DNA of 29,597 nt from Rachicladosporium sp. CCFEE 5018 (Eukaryota; Ascomycota; Dothideomycetes; Cladosporiales; Cladosporiaceae): NCBI GenBank assembly GCA_002077045.2, contig KZ111203.1, positions 58,606-88,202 of the forward strand. The letters are read 5' to 3'. How positions within the stretch are numbered: position 1 is the first letter of the stretch; the number at the start of each line of letters is the position of its first letter. Below the pieces are notes generated by a model that saw nothing but the letters and a program-made list of their open reading frames with translations, was not told where the DNA came from and did not search any database. Both the position numbers and the translations under genes were made by a program. Shown here in pieces: positions 9,455 to 19,901 of the stretch.

Positions 9455-10244
9455 TCAGAGCAAAAGCGCCTGAGCGGCACTGCCAGTCGAAAGTGGCAAG
9501 CCCTGTCGACCAGACATGAACTCACTCATGCATGTCAGATCTGCAGAAGTCACATCTCGCACTGTCATGCCCTCGCTACCCTCCGTGAGCCGATTCATCA
9601 AAGTAAAGACGATCGGACCGTGCAGCCACAAAGCAGAACCCGCACCGTGAGCCTCCAGCCCTGCTATTGTGTCGGAGCCGAGAAGCGAGGCCATTGCCTG
9701 GCTGATCGGGAGTGTGCTGTCGGGGATGTAGTAGCACTGAAACAGCGGATATGTCGCGACAACCTTGGCCAAGTCCAGTGACGAGATAGTATCCACCCTT
9801 GCTTCTGAGGAGAAAGTTCCATTTGCGAGTTTCACGAGCGGCCCAAGCAAAGATTGCAAACCACGATAGTTTACGACTTCCAGCATGCGCATGCTGGCGT
9901 CGCCGACGACGTATGATGCAGCCATGGTGTCAACTGGGGCCCAGCGGACTTTGAGTTTGCTGCTGTTCTGAGGAGAGTAGATGACGAGGCGGTGCGTTGC
10001 AAAAGGGCGATCGTCGCAGTCTCGTAGAGCGGAGCAGACTGTCTTGTGTACTGGCCTAACGTCAATTCGTGGTTAGCTCTGGACGTTACCACTCAATGGT
10101 CTGCACTCTCTGTATTAGGAGCGCTTCTTACCAGTCATTGATTTGACAATCCTGCGAGCAATACCATACCAACTTACACTTCGAGCATGTTCTGGTGGCG
10201 GCGATGCTGCATTTGAATGCATTAGCACATGGACGAGACGCCAT
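9455..10244 (-). CDS. MYND zinc-finger protein, paralog C
   Basis: Two exons, 10244-10132 and 10055-9455, with a 76-nt phase-2 intron (GTAAGA...TAG). Product 237 aa. The MYND finger is complete: C6, C12, C20, C23, C29, C33, H41, C45. The body carries the family blocks: TVCSALRDC, VIYSPQNS...VRWAP, PLFQCYYIPDSTLPIS (141-156), WLHGPIVFTLMN (181-192) and VRDVTSADLTCMSEFMSGRQG (203-223). It is closest to B and D in layout. An 18-bp perfect palindrome (9881-9898) lies inside the second exon. The function is unknown beyond likely protein binding by the finger; no transmembrane or signal segment is seen, so a cytosolic or nuclear location is assumed. Confidence 0.85.
9881..9898. repeat. 18-bp perfect palindrome
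   Basis: CCAGCATGCGCATGCTGG equals its own reverse complement. It lies within the coding part of MYND paralog C (codons for Ala-Ser-Met-Arg-Met-Leu), so it may be chance. Confidence 0.6.
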
Positions 10245-10874
10245 ATCGCTTCTCGGACGATGGTGGCGTGCAGCCTGTACTTCGGACCTGCTGGAGAGGT
10301 AGTTTAGAGGTGACAAAGGTCTTCCACAGATATCATGCAAACTGCATGCGTCACGTTTGTAGCGGAGGCACGTCAATGCGGGTACTCGCATTGTTCCAGA
10401 TGCCCTCTCCCTGCCAACCACGCCTCCCGCGGTGACCTGCATACATTACAACACACACTGAATCGGTGGCGTACGCTCATTACTTTCTGGTGGTGGCCAT
10501 CGTCAGTCAGTGAGTCGATGCCATAGCGCAGACTGCAGAGGTACGACTGTTGCACGCGAAGAGCATACTGTGTAGAAATTTGTGTACCAGCTTGTATGAA
10601 ATAACACATGAGTGTTTGATGATATGAATTTTGGCATTAGTTACAGATCAGCGGAAAGAGCTCAGATTGCGCACAGAGCCTTGCATGCCACAATGTGCTA
10701 TCGTGAGTTCTACCCAATTCGCTGTGCTAGCCCAACGATCGATGTACTGGAACCTGAATTGATTCAGTGCCACTCACAAACAGAGTTGCAGTCGTCGTTG
10801 TATTGCTGAGTGCTGACTGCAGAGCCCTCCGGGTATCTCGCCTCGCCCCATGTCATGAGCACGTCCCAGTGGCT
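10245..10874. other. Intergenic region between MYND paralogs C and D
   Basis: About 630 bp between the start of C and the stop of D. Open frames here are short, lack family motifs, and one begins at a non-ATG codon. It presumably holds the C promoter and the D 3' end. No repeat or RNA gene was recognised. Confidence 0.35.
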
Positions 10875-11685
10875 CTATAAAGGAGGTGACATGTGCACAA
10901 CGACCGACATGCCTTGCTCAGTCTTGCCGCAGTGAACTTGAGCTTGGCTGCCGAACGCAACATTCTTGATGCAGGTCAGGTCTGACGCAACCACATCCCG
11001 CATCCTCAAGACAGTGCTCTCACTTGGTGGCTTGTCTAGCATAGCGAGAACGACCGGCCCGTGCAAGAACCAGGGTGTCCGCGGATCCTTGGTCTCGATT
11101 TCCTCCGTCTTTCCTTCGCCTATCAGTGCTGTCATAGCCGGGCTGATCGGCAAGGTCTCATCTGTGAGGTGATAATACTGGAAGCTCGGCAAGGTTGTCA
11201 TGAATGAACGGGGATCGACTGTTGCGGCGGCACCTTCCGGATATGCTCGAGGAAAGAATGATACGCTGTCAAACACCATTTCTGGGCTAACTAGCTGTAC
11301 CGCGTAGGTAGCGCGCAACATCTCAGTCTCACGCTCGCCGAAATGTCCACAAGTGTGCTGGAGCTCGCGCTCGGGGAGAAACCAGCGAGCACGTGGTTTT
11401 GTGGCGTCTGGAGAGAAGTGGTAGACGAGGCGGTGCTTCGGGCTTGGGCGATCGCCGCAGCGCTGCATAGCGGAGCAGATGAGCTTGTGAACCGGCCTGT
11501 CAGCTTATAGTCAACAATGTGAGATACGATGAACGTTGACAGGAAGTGTAAGTCTCCTACCAGTCCTCCACCTGGCAGGTGTTCGAGCAGTACCAGATTG
11601 ACTTGCACTTTGCGCATATCTGGTCGGCAGTTTCTGTGTGCGAAGCACTTGTAGTGTACGCGTTGGCGCACTGATGGGACGCCAT
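10875..11685 (-). CDS. MYND zinc-finger protein, paralog D (one ligand missing)
   Basis: Two exons, 11685-11561 and 11496-10875, with a 64-nt phase-2 intron (GTAGGA...CAG). Product 248 aa. The finger has C6, C24, C27, C33, C37, H45 and C49, but the second cysteine present in B, C and E is replaced: the stretch reads CANAYTTSASHTETADQIC, with Thr where Cys is expected and several extra residues. His16 in the insert could substitute. The rest is well conserved: LICSAMQRC, LVYHFSPD...RARWFLP, YYHLTDETLPISPAM (149-163), WFLHGPVVLAMLDKP (184-198) and MRDVVASDLTCIKNVAFG (207-224). The body therefore looks under selection even if the finger is altered. It is divergent from paralog E. Confidence 0.83.
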
Positions 11686-12182
11686 GTTGAATAATGATGC
11701 GTTGTATGCGCGGTGTCGGGGATGATATAAACAGCGATGTGGCCGAGTGAAGTCTCTGCGCCGCCACCGAGTCACAAGAACAGGTCCTAGCTTCACGTGC
11801 CACGTATGTACCGTAGTGGGTACCAGCAGCTTCGATCGTGCCTTCCGTATGTGCATGATACACTCTTCGGCATGTACTTCTGCCGAGACCAAGCGTAGCC
11901 ACCACAAAGGTTGTTGGTGATCAATGCTTAAGGCTAGAAGTGAGTGGTCTGAAACCATGGAAGCGCTCCAATGCTGGCCCACGCCCGCCTACCTAGATCC
12001 ACGCCATTCCAGTCGTTAGGAGAATGGGATCTGCGACGTCCTTGTCGATCGTACGAACGTCTGTTGCCTGACCACACAAGCGCTTTCACATCTTGCATGA
12101 AGTGATCATAGCCAGCGGTATAAGATCGCTCTGTTCGCACAGCAGGCTGCTCTTACCACTCTTACACATCTGCAATCCAGAC
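11686..12182. promoter_or_regulatory. Divergent promoter region between MYND paralogs D and E
   Basis: About 500 bp between two outward-facing start codons. A TATAAG on the plus strand at 12119-12124 lies about 60 bp before the E start; a weaker TATA-like stretch (11725-11730) sits about 40 bp before the D start. No defined activator site is claimed. A minus-strand ORF crossing the D start is only the extension of the D first exon. Confidence 0.4.
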
Positions 12183-12997
12183 ATGTCCTCCCATCTTTGC
12201 GGTCGTGCAAGCTGTGGCAATGAGGCTTCCGCGATATGTGCGAACTGTCGCGATATCTGGTATTGCTCGAGAACATGCCAGACACAAGATCGGTAAGCAG
12301 CTTGCAATGCAACAGTGCCATCGTCACTCGACTGACTGTACACAGCGAGACCCACAAGATTGTCTGCGCCCGCCTGCTCGCGGGCCGCCCGGATCCGCAC
12401 TCCTACCTTTGCTTCACCATCCCTCAGCACGGCATGGAGGTCGATTCCTGCTGGATGGCACCACCTGGCACAGTCGCAGCGCCTGCAAGCTACCAGATCA
12501 ATCTCTTGACCGGGAACATCACAACACCCACTGAACCGATAGCACAGCGTGTGGCTGTCACTCTTCCGCATGGCATCTTTATGGCGCCTAGTCTGATCGA
12601 TGGGATGGGCATGAGATCATTTTTCCGTGACTCGTGGGGTGGCGAGCACGGCGTGACGATCATTCAGTCCGTCGGTGTCAGCGGACCACAGTCTACGGGA
12701 ACTTCGCCACAAGTCATACTGACCAACTACTACGGTAAAGAAGCCATGGAGGAAGAGAAGCCAATGTCCGAGGTGCTGCGCTCCTTTGTGACGGACCCGG
12801 AGACTTTGCCGGAACACCCGTACAAGTATGGTCCACAGATCCTCGGCGCATTGCAGGTGGTAGGCGGGGGTTCCGAGACCAAGGTCGTCCTTCGTGATGT
12901 CTGCATGGCAGACTTTGGCGAGTACAAGGCATTCGTACAGCGGCTTGCACAGACTGCTCACAGGGATGGCGGAGAGGTTGGCGTGCCTGTCCAGTGA
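12183..12997 (+). CDS. MYND zinc-finger protein, paralog E
   Basis: Two exons, 12183-12292 and 12346-12997, with a 53-nt phase-2 intron (GTAAGC...CAG). Product 253 aa. The finger is complete and spaced exactly as in B: C6, C11, C19, C22, C28, C32, H40, C44 (DIWYCSRTCQ). The body is the most divergent of those with a recognisable family domain: the family ending survives as YKYGPQILGALQ (196-207) and VVLRDVCMADFGEYKAFVQR (217-236), but the LPISPAM block is absent or changed, and the middle (HGMEVDSCWMAPPG, LPHGIFMAPSLIDGMG) is its own. It is the only plus-strand member, so an inversion accompanied or followed its duplication. The shared intron position ties it to the array. Confidence 0.83.
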
Positions 12998-13799
12998 GGC
13001 GCCTGTAAATCTCCAGCTGTCTGAGTGGTATGTAGTGCTGCTATCGGGCGAACTGCGATAATGCGATACTGTGCTGCCTGTGTAGCGGAAACATCAGGTG
13101 GAAAGGAGCCCGCCTCACGGTATCCAATGTACAGTTTTTCGCAACGTGATACCTTGGAAGTAACCTCTGGTAGACTTACTATGAGCACTTCTCTGAAACT
13201 CCTGGAGGGGAGGAAGACCCGAGATTTCGGACACGTTTGCGTGATCGTTGTGCCTAGATGGTATTCCACACTGCTGAGGCGCTGGACGTGCCAGGTGGTG
13301 TCTATTGAGCTGACAGACCCTCTGACGCTTGCCGAAGTCCTCTTGGAAACTCAGCAGCATGGCGCACCTCTCCATATCCGCGCCTTCATAAGCGGGCAAC
13401 CCGTTTTACCTCTCCATCTGGGTGATTTCGAAGGCTTGCATGCGCTATTCGCGACGTGTGCTGTGAGAGATCTGTGTTCGAGCTCGCCTCAGTGACAAGG
13501 AAAGACACTGACAGTCGCGAGGTTGGTCTGGTACAGTGGCTATGCGACGGAGTGTTGAAGGTCACAGTAATTTCCCGAAGAAGTCGAGACCAAACGCATG
13601 GTCCCGTCCCCTGTTGCTTGGCATGGAGATTGTGAAACACTGCCGTTACGACAAGCTTCGCCTCGGATCGTCAAGATAGACTTCAGCCTCGAATCCTTGC
13701 GATCTGCGAGCACCAACCGCGCCCGAAGTTTGATGATCCTTCAGCGGCAAGCTGATACTGCTACAAAGGCTGCGGTGCGGCACACAGCCCCTTCGCAAG
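12998..13799. other. Region without an assigned gene; one possible small ORF at 13061-13495
   Basis: About 800 bp between paralog E and the DUF3176-type gene. A plus-strand frame from ATG 13061 to TGA 13495 would encode 144 aa (a later ATG at 13181 gives 104 aa), beginning MRYCAACVAETSGG and ending in a plausible folded stretch (PLTLAEVLLETQQHGAP). I do not recognise it and find no MYND ligands or family blocks. It could be a small gene, a decayed neighbour, or chance. Confidence 0.25.
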
Positions 13800-15783
13800 A
13801 TGTGCTCGCTGTTATATCACCAGGACTTGCGTCCTGCCATGCGCGCGAGCAGCCATGCAGCATCACCAAGAAGAAATGGAGGCTTTAACGCCCACGCATA
13901 CAAGCCGGGCATGGTGATTGACGACGCGACCTCCATCGACCCATCACTCGAGCATCCTAGGACACGACGAACTTTTGCATCCTCTTTGGCTGACAACAGG
14001 CGTGGGTTCATCGACGGCTGGAAGCCCGAGATCCTGTCATTGTTGCTGAGCTTAGCAGCCTTCACACCCTTGATCGCCTTCCTGCTGGTGTATCATGATC
14101 GACCACTTGCAAGCATCGGCAACAGCACGTCGATCAACGCTATCATATCAGTCTTGATCACGATTGCGGAGTTCAGCATGCTCTTCCCAGTCTCCGAGGC
14201 GCTGTGCCAGCAGAAATGGATTCATATGATCTTCGTACAGACGCTGGGTGCGCCATTGAGCGATCTACAGCGCTTTGATTGGGCATCGAAGAGCGGACTC
14301 GCAGCGCTGCGCTCATCGGCAATGGCAAAGCCTACGGTGCGACTACCTTGCTGGGTGCCACAGCAATGATACTGCATCTCTTCATCGGCCCCTTCGCACA
14401 GCAAGCGGTGTCTTATCCTGTTCACGCAGCCGCCGCGAAGTACCCTTACCCCGAAGCCACCATTTCGTCCACACAGAATTGGATCAGCACGCGTAAGTAT
14501 GCCAATCTGAGACTCTCCGCGACAGCGGCTGACCACAAGCTGCAGCCGTGACTCTCTCAATAGTTGCACAAGCTGCTGTCGACGCACCCTGGACTGGTGC
14601 AACATCGCTACCAAAGTACACTTGCAGCTCTGCGAATTGCACATGGGATCGTTTCGAGACTCTTGGTGTCTGCAGCAAGTGTATAGACGTGTCAGCGTCA
14701 GTACAGCAGAAGTGTGCACATCCATCACAGTCGCCATGTGACGTAGAGTTTCCAAGCGGTAGTATTGTTGGCGGGCTGGATGGCAGCTACACATACGCAA
14801 CGTTCTGGAACCAATCGTGTGGCACTGTCCACTACAACATAAGCGCCATACCCTCCAACGACAGCCTGACTAATGCTATCTATATGCAAGATGACTCCTG
14901 CTCATTTCGCCAGAAGCACGGTACCAACTTTGACGACATCACGCTACCTTTCGCAGCACTGGATTTATATCAGAGCACGCTGGATTTGGCACCTCCTGTT
15001 GCCCTAGAGTGTGCTCTCTATGTCTGTGTCGAGTCGGTCGTCAATGCCGGTGTCACGAATGGAACCTTCAGCTCGGGTAATGCGACCTCAGAGAACTCTC
15101 TATCCGCAACGTATGACACCAGGTACACGCTGCCGCCTTCGAACATCATTGAACTCGGCACGGGCATTACTCTGGTCTCGTCTGGCTCGTCCGGCCGGTT
15201 TGTTGTGAACAGCACCGCACTGTCGGATGTGTCGAGCGCCATCATGTCACTCTTCACACAGCCTGGGAGTGGCACCGCTCTCAACATCCCACTGTTTGCG
15301 CGCAGCTATAGTCAGTGGATGAATCTCCACTGGACGCTTCCGGATTTCAAGTCTGGGTATCCTGCTCTACCCGCCAACATTCTGGACTCCGTCGGCACTG
15401 CCGTGTCGAACAGTATGCGCTCTGAGCGGATGGCGGATTCCTTCGAATCGCTGGTAGTGACCGGCACGACGTGGTCCAATGCCACGTACATCCACGTCCG
15501 GTGGCTATACCTCATCTACCCGGCTGTGGTCATCGTTCTGGCGGCTTCGTTCGTACTGGGTACTGCCATACAGACAAAGCGAAGCAAGGTGCCGGTCTGG
15601 AAGAGCTCAACGCTCGCGACAGTGTATCATGGCCATGTGATGTGTGACAGAGATGTCGATGGCATTGGCGAGATTGACAGGATCAGCGGCATGGAGCGCG
15701 ATGCGAGGGATCGGCTAGTGAGGCTGGGAAGAGTAGACAGCGGAAGGCTGATGCTGGTCCCAGTAGCGGAACTGGAGGGCTAA
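13800..15783 (+). CDS. DUF3176-family membrane protein, frame broken by a 5-bp duplication
   Basis: Coding as read: 13800-14492 and 14546-15783, with a 53-nt intron (GTAAGT...CAG). The start at 13800 is the longest; later ATGs at 13839 or 13911 are possible. Hydrophobic helices: EILSLLLSLAAFTPLIAFLLV, then NAIISVLITIAEFSMLFPVS, then ATTLLGATAMILHLFIGPFAQQ, and near the C terminus a segment at about 15500-15570. Between the third and fourth lies a large Cys- and Asn-x-Ser/Thr-rich loop with YTCSSANCTW and CSKCIDVS, the hallmark of fungal DUF3176 proteins (function unknown). The frame shifts at 14304-14313, where GCGCT occurs twice in tandem; the family pattern runs on in the next frame (LIGNGKAYGATTLLG). 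The rest of the gene is intact, so this is either a recent lesion or a sequence error. It is convergent with the charged-protein gene. Confidence 0.82.
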
Positions 15784-16288
15784 TGAGTACAACTTCGTAT
15801 GCAATAGTACCCTACCACTGACGGTACCCACTCACGCGAGTGAAAGAAGAAGCGGATCACTCCAAAGGTCCGCGTAATCGTCACTGCTAGTATAGGCTGC
15901 ACCGCTAAGGCAAACTTGCTCTAAAGCTGCGTAGGCGAGAGGTGAGAGAAGAATATCTCTCATAAATAGTCTAGGAACGTGTACACACTTACGGTGCGGC
16001 ATATAGTAGCATTCTCGTCCATAGTGAGTCGCTGACCGGTCCGCTTCTTTCGTCACTCGCGTGCCACTACCCCGAACACATCATGACGCTTGTGCCCACG
16101 TCTGCTCGGCGATTTACTCTGTTGGTGAAGAGTGCGAGTGACAGATGAGAGGAGAGCACTGTGAACATCACGAGGTGACGCAAACCCTACGAGGGGACCA
16201 TCGAAAGTCCTCAGCATACTCCGTCTCCATTCATCGTACAGTACGATATTGATTTACTCTACGATTTAGTCTACGCCTCCGCCTTGCT
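15784..16288. other. Convergent 3' intergenic region
   Basis: About 500 bp between the stop codons of the DUF3176-type gene and the charged-protein gene. Only short frames are present. It should hold both 3' untranslated regions; nothing else was recognised. Confidence 0.4.
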
Positions 16289-18978
16289 TTACTTGAATGC
16301 CCGCATCAAGCTCCCCATGAATGATGGCATCTTAGTCTGACCATCCAGCGTAGGTCGTCGCTCCTGCCTCTCACTGTCCCGTCTGCTGCGATGTCGTCTC
16401 TCGGACCTGCGGTCACCGTCCTCGTCCCTGGAGCGATGTGATCGATGACTCTTTGGACTCTGTGGAGACAGTGGCACGGGAAACTCTTCGATCTGTGTGA
16501 CGGGTGTGTCATCGACCTTGTCTTCTTTATGATAGCTTCGAGTCGATGTGCGCTTGGATCTCGGTCTACTCGCATCGCCGTCTCGTGTGCCATGTGGGGT
16601 GGTCGAGTCTGTGGCGCTTCGGCGTAATGTAGGACTTCGCGACACATCGCTGCTGGTCCGCACGAGCAAGCCAGCATTCGTCCGTGAGCTGCCCGAGGTG
16701 ACACTGAAGGCCGTCAACAGCGTCGGTCTTTGCTTGTCACCAGAATCCTGTCGCGAAGGTTTGTCGGCTCGACTTCTCTCTATCGCACTATCCCTCCTTT
16801 CTCTTTTCCGTCGCCTCGACTCTACCTCACGCTTGGCCTCCGCCTCAGCTTCCTCCCTTGCAATACGGCGCGCCGCCTCCTCCGCTTCCTTGATTGCAGC
16901 CTTGCGTGCCGCGCGGCGCGCATCGTGCCGCAATCGCCTCTCTTCATCTTCCTCCTCCCTACGGAGCTGCTCCTCTCTCGCTCTTGCAGCCTCTTCTTCC
17001 TTGCGAGCACGACGCCGTCTCCTGCGCTCTTCGTCTTCCTCGGCAGACACCGCATACCGACGAGATGAAGCTTGGGGATCACCTCCGGACTTCACAGTAC
17101 GGGAGCTGCGTTTCGAAGCCTTGACGGTATCGCTCTTCCCAGTAGCGACTGAGTCTCCTGGCTTCTTTACCGGTCTCGACCAGCCGTCAGAACGCCTCTT
17201 GGAGCTTCGGCTTAGCGTTGGTGACGGGGGAGCATCCGCTACGATCGCTGTTATAGCTGTTACGGCCGCTGCTGCTGCGGAATCAACGACTGGTTTCGCT
17301 TCTTGAGCCAGCAATGGCGCTTCCTCGGTGACTCTGGCTGACCCTTCATCGACTATTTTGGGCTCCTGTAATGGATCCGCCGACAGAGCTTCCGGGACCG
17401 ATGTCAAGGGCTTAAGATCCAGCTTTGTAGCCAGAGTCCGACTATCAATGGTGATTGGGATATGCTCGTCTAGAGTATCATGTGCTTCAGCAGCAGCATC
17501 TGCGTCCTCGGCTAGTGTGCGCATGTCATCTACGGACCCTTTCGGTAGATCTGTAGGAACTAGATCGATGTCCTTCAGTAGCCCAGCGTCTAGATTATCG
17601 ATAAAATCATCCAGAGCGCTGATGTCAGCGGTCATCGCTGAAGGTACCTCGCCGTCGGCAAACGTGTTCTCGCTGTCGCGATCTATTTCGCCTTCAGTAA
17701 AGAGCTCTTGGAGCTCCGAATCATCGACAATGTCGATGTCAGCTACTTCGCTATTAGGCAACGGCTCCGGCACCGGAGATAGCTCCCTCGCGTCGGAAAG
17801 CATATCGTTGTCTAAGGCTGAAGTGGTCACGCCCTGACTAATGACATTGACCTCTCCCAATCCCTCTCCTGCAATATCGACGCCGATAATTTCGTCGATA
17901 TCGAAGTCGAAATCATCAATGCGCTCTGCTGGCGCCTCGCTTGCCAACACCTCATCGGGCTTTGATGTGAGGAGATCTGGAGGGGTCGAGATCATGAGAT
18001 CAGCGTCGAGATCAGCCATCGTGGTACTTGATACCATGTCTTCCACCTTGATATCTTCACGCAAAATAGAGTCCCCGGAGGCACTCTGTGCGTCTTGTTC
18101 GGCGATGAGTAGCGCTCCAAGATTGTCCGGTGCTGTATCATCTCCATCGGGTGCATTGATATAAGAGCCGAGATCGATCGGGAAAGCAACGGGGATGTCA
18201 CTACTGACTTCGCAATGCTCATCTTTCTCGGTAGCAACCGCATCGATAGCTTCCTCGCTAGTAATTGCCACAGTACCCTCAATGTCGACATGCTGCGATT
18301 CTTCGTTCTCTATCGCCTCGCATTCAATAACCAGAGGTCACCCTCCATGATGTCGGCTACAGAGTCCGACGAAGTGACTGTCTCCAGAGCGCTGTCCAGT
18401 GTGTCCTGCAAGACTTTTTTGTCGATTATCGATTCCACTGAGGACACGACTTCGACTTGCACCTCAGAGTCACTAGCTGCATCCGCAACGTCGTGTTCGG
18501 AGATTCGCTCAATATGTTCCTCAATTGAAGCGATATGCTCCTCTTCAGTGGCCGCGGACTTTGTCATCGCTTCGGTATCCGCGCCAGGCGCAGCTCCTTC
18601 TAGCATGTCGACAGTAACCAGCTCTGCAGACGTTTCTGCAGCCGTGTCCGCGGCCAAGACTGAGACAACGTCCGTGTCTTCGATAGAAGCTCCAATCACA
18701 TCGGCTGTATCAGGTTCGCAATCGACCTTAGGTTTGGGATAATGCCTCTCCACATCGCTCATCTCATCGTCTGTAGGCACGGGCGGCTTCGGTAACTCGA
18801 TCTTGTACTTATATGTCGGAACGTACGGTTTTGCGGCATCGGCAGCTGAAATCGTCCTCATCACACCGGGTCTGCCTCGAGACGGGTGGATACTAAGACT
18901 CGGGTCTCGCCATGTCGCGACTTTGACTTCGCTGATGTCGAAGCGTCGTTTGACGTCGCCCCAGTGTGACGACGGCAT
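16289..18978 (-). CDS. Acidic/charged protein with a predicted single alpha-helix; unknown function
   Basis: Two ORFs in different frames read as one gene: ATG 18978 (the frame extends upstream but only from a GTG) down to 18342, and 18300 to the TGA/TAA-type stop at 16289. A 41-nt GT...AG segment (18301-18341) would join them in phase and give 882 aa, but it is short for an intron; an indel is the alternative. The first about 600 residues are acidic and Asp/Glu/Ser/Ala-rich, with repeated DIDFD/ADLDAD-like patches. Residues of about 632-722 are a dense Glu/Arg/Lys/Ala run (EEDEERRRRRRARKEEEAAR and following), expected to form a long charged single helix. The tail is Ser/Arg-rich and ends in MPSFMGSLMRAFK, a possible amphipathic helix. 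The N terminus (MPSSHWGDVKRRFDISEVKV) is ordinary. No known domain was recognised; such proteins are often scaffold or chromatin-associated, but this is only a guess. Confidence 0.6.
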
Positions 18979-19901
18979 ACTGTCACTCAGCAGAGATTTT
19001 CGGCCAGTACAGCGAAGAGCCTGGACCGCGGCGTAAACCAGGACTTCGGCTATCGACAGGAGCAATGGTGTTCTTCTCTGCGGGAGTCTGATAAACACCT
19101 ACAACGGAAGACTGGTTTCGCAGCACATAAAAGAAAGGTATAGGAGGAATTACGCACTACGGGAGAAGAAACCACCTACATGCTCAGATGCAAGACACCA
19201 CAATCGCGCAGTATTGCTTTTCGACACGATGCTCATCCGTGAGACACCATCGCAGCCATGAAGATTGATGACCCGGCAGCAAGGTTAGTGACCCACGTAG
19301 CTAGCATAACGGCAAGGGAGTGACAGGCGTGAACCACTTAGCGGGCGCGCGGGAGGGCCGGAGAGGCATTGGAACCACGTTGTGCAATCTCTGCCACTGC
19401 GGTAGTAGCGTGCATGTCGTAGCGGCTTGTCGTGATATCGAGAACCGCTGTAAAGCGGGAGAAGCAGCGACGTCGGGCAGGCCTGCAGCATTGGGTCAGT
19501 GTGTGCATGTAGTACTTCCACCCGATAGGCCTCTCCGCGGCGGCGCTGCCCCGATTGCCCGCCTCACATTGTCGATGCATGTGCGTGAACGATCGCGGCC
19601 ATGCTACGTTACTAGGTTGCTATCGTGCATCCGTTGCGGGTCATCGTCTGCCATTAGTGAGTGCGTGGAAGGGAGAAGAATAGAATGATGGTGTAAGTAA
19701 CCTCAAGCCTGGTGATGCGGATCGAGAAGGTGACGGCCCTTCCGCACGAGCCGATCGGGGCGGACGATAGCCGACATGACTAATCATCGAGTCAACTCCG
19801 CCATGCGCCGCGCGGCGGCAACAAATGATGGTACGAGGAGCAAGTGAGTGTATCATGGTAGACAGAATGGCTGGCAGGGTGGCTTCACCAAGAAGTCGGC
19901 T
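18979..19901. promoter_or_regulatory. Divergent intergenic region between charged-protein and ceramidase genes
   Basis: About 920 bp between outward-facing starts, so it should contain both promoters and 5' leaders. Open frames inside (for example 19320-19688 plus) start at random positions and show no domain. A GC-rich patch lies near 19530-19560. No gene or RNA was recognised. Confidence 0.35.

Noticed and set aside
13025..13495. A sixth, decayed MYND paralog
   Set aside because: Neither the zinc ligands nor the LPIS or LRDV blocks could be found in any frame there.
14222..14800. Minus-strand 192-codon ORF
   Set aside because: It overlaps the conserved DUF3176-type exons and intron on the plus strand and shows no domain.
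16548..17306. Plus-strand 252-codon ORF rich in Ser, Arg and Leu
   Set aside because: It lies opposite the Glu/Arg/Lys-rich helix of the minus-strand gene; such repeats give long antisense frames without selection.
18310..18341. 32-nt GT...AG segment as the intron of the charged-protein gene
   Set aside because: Far shorter than any other intron in the window, although it would also keep the frame.
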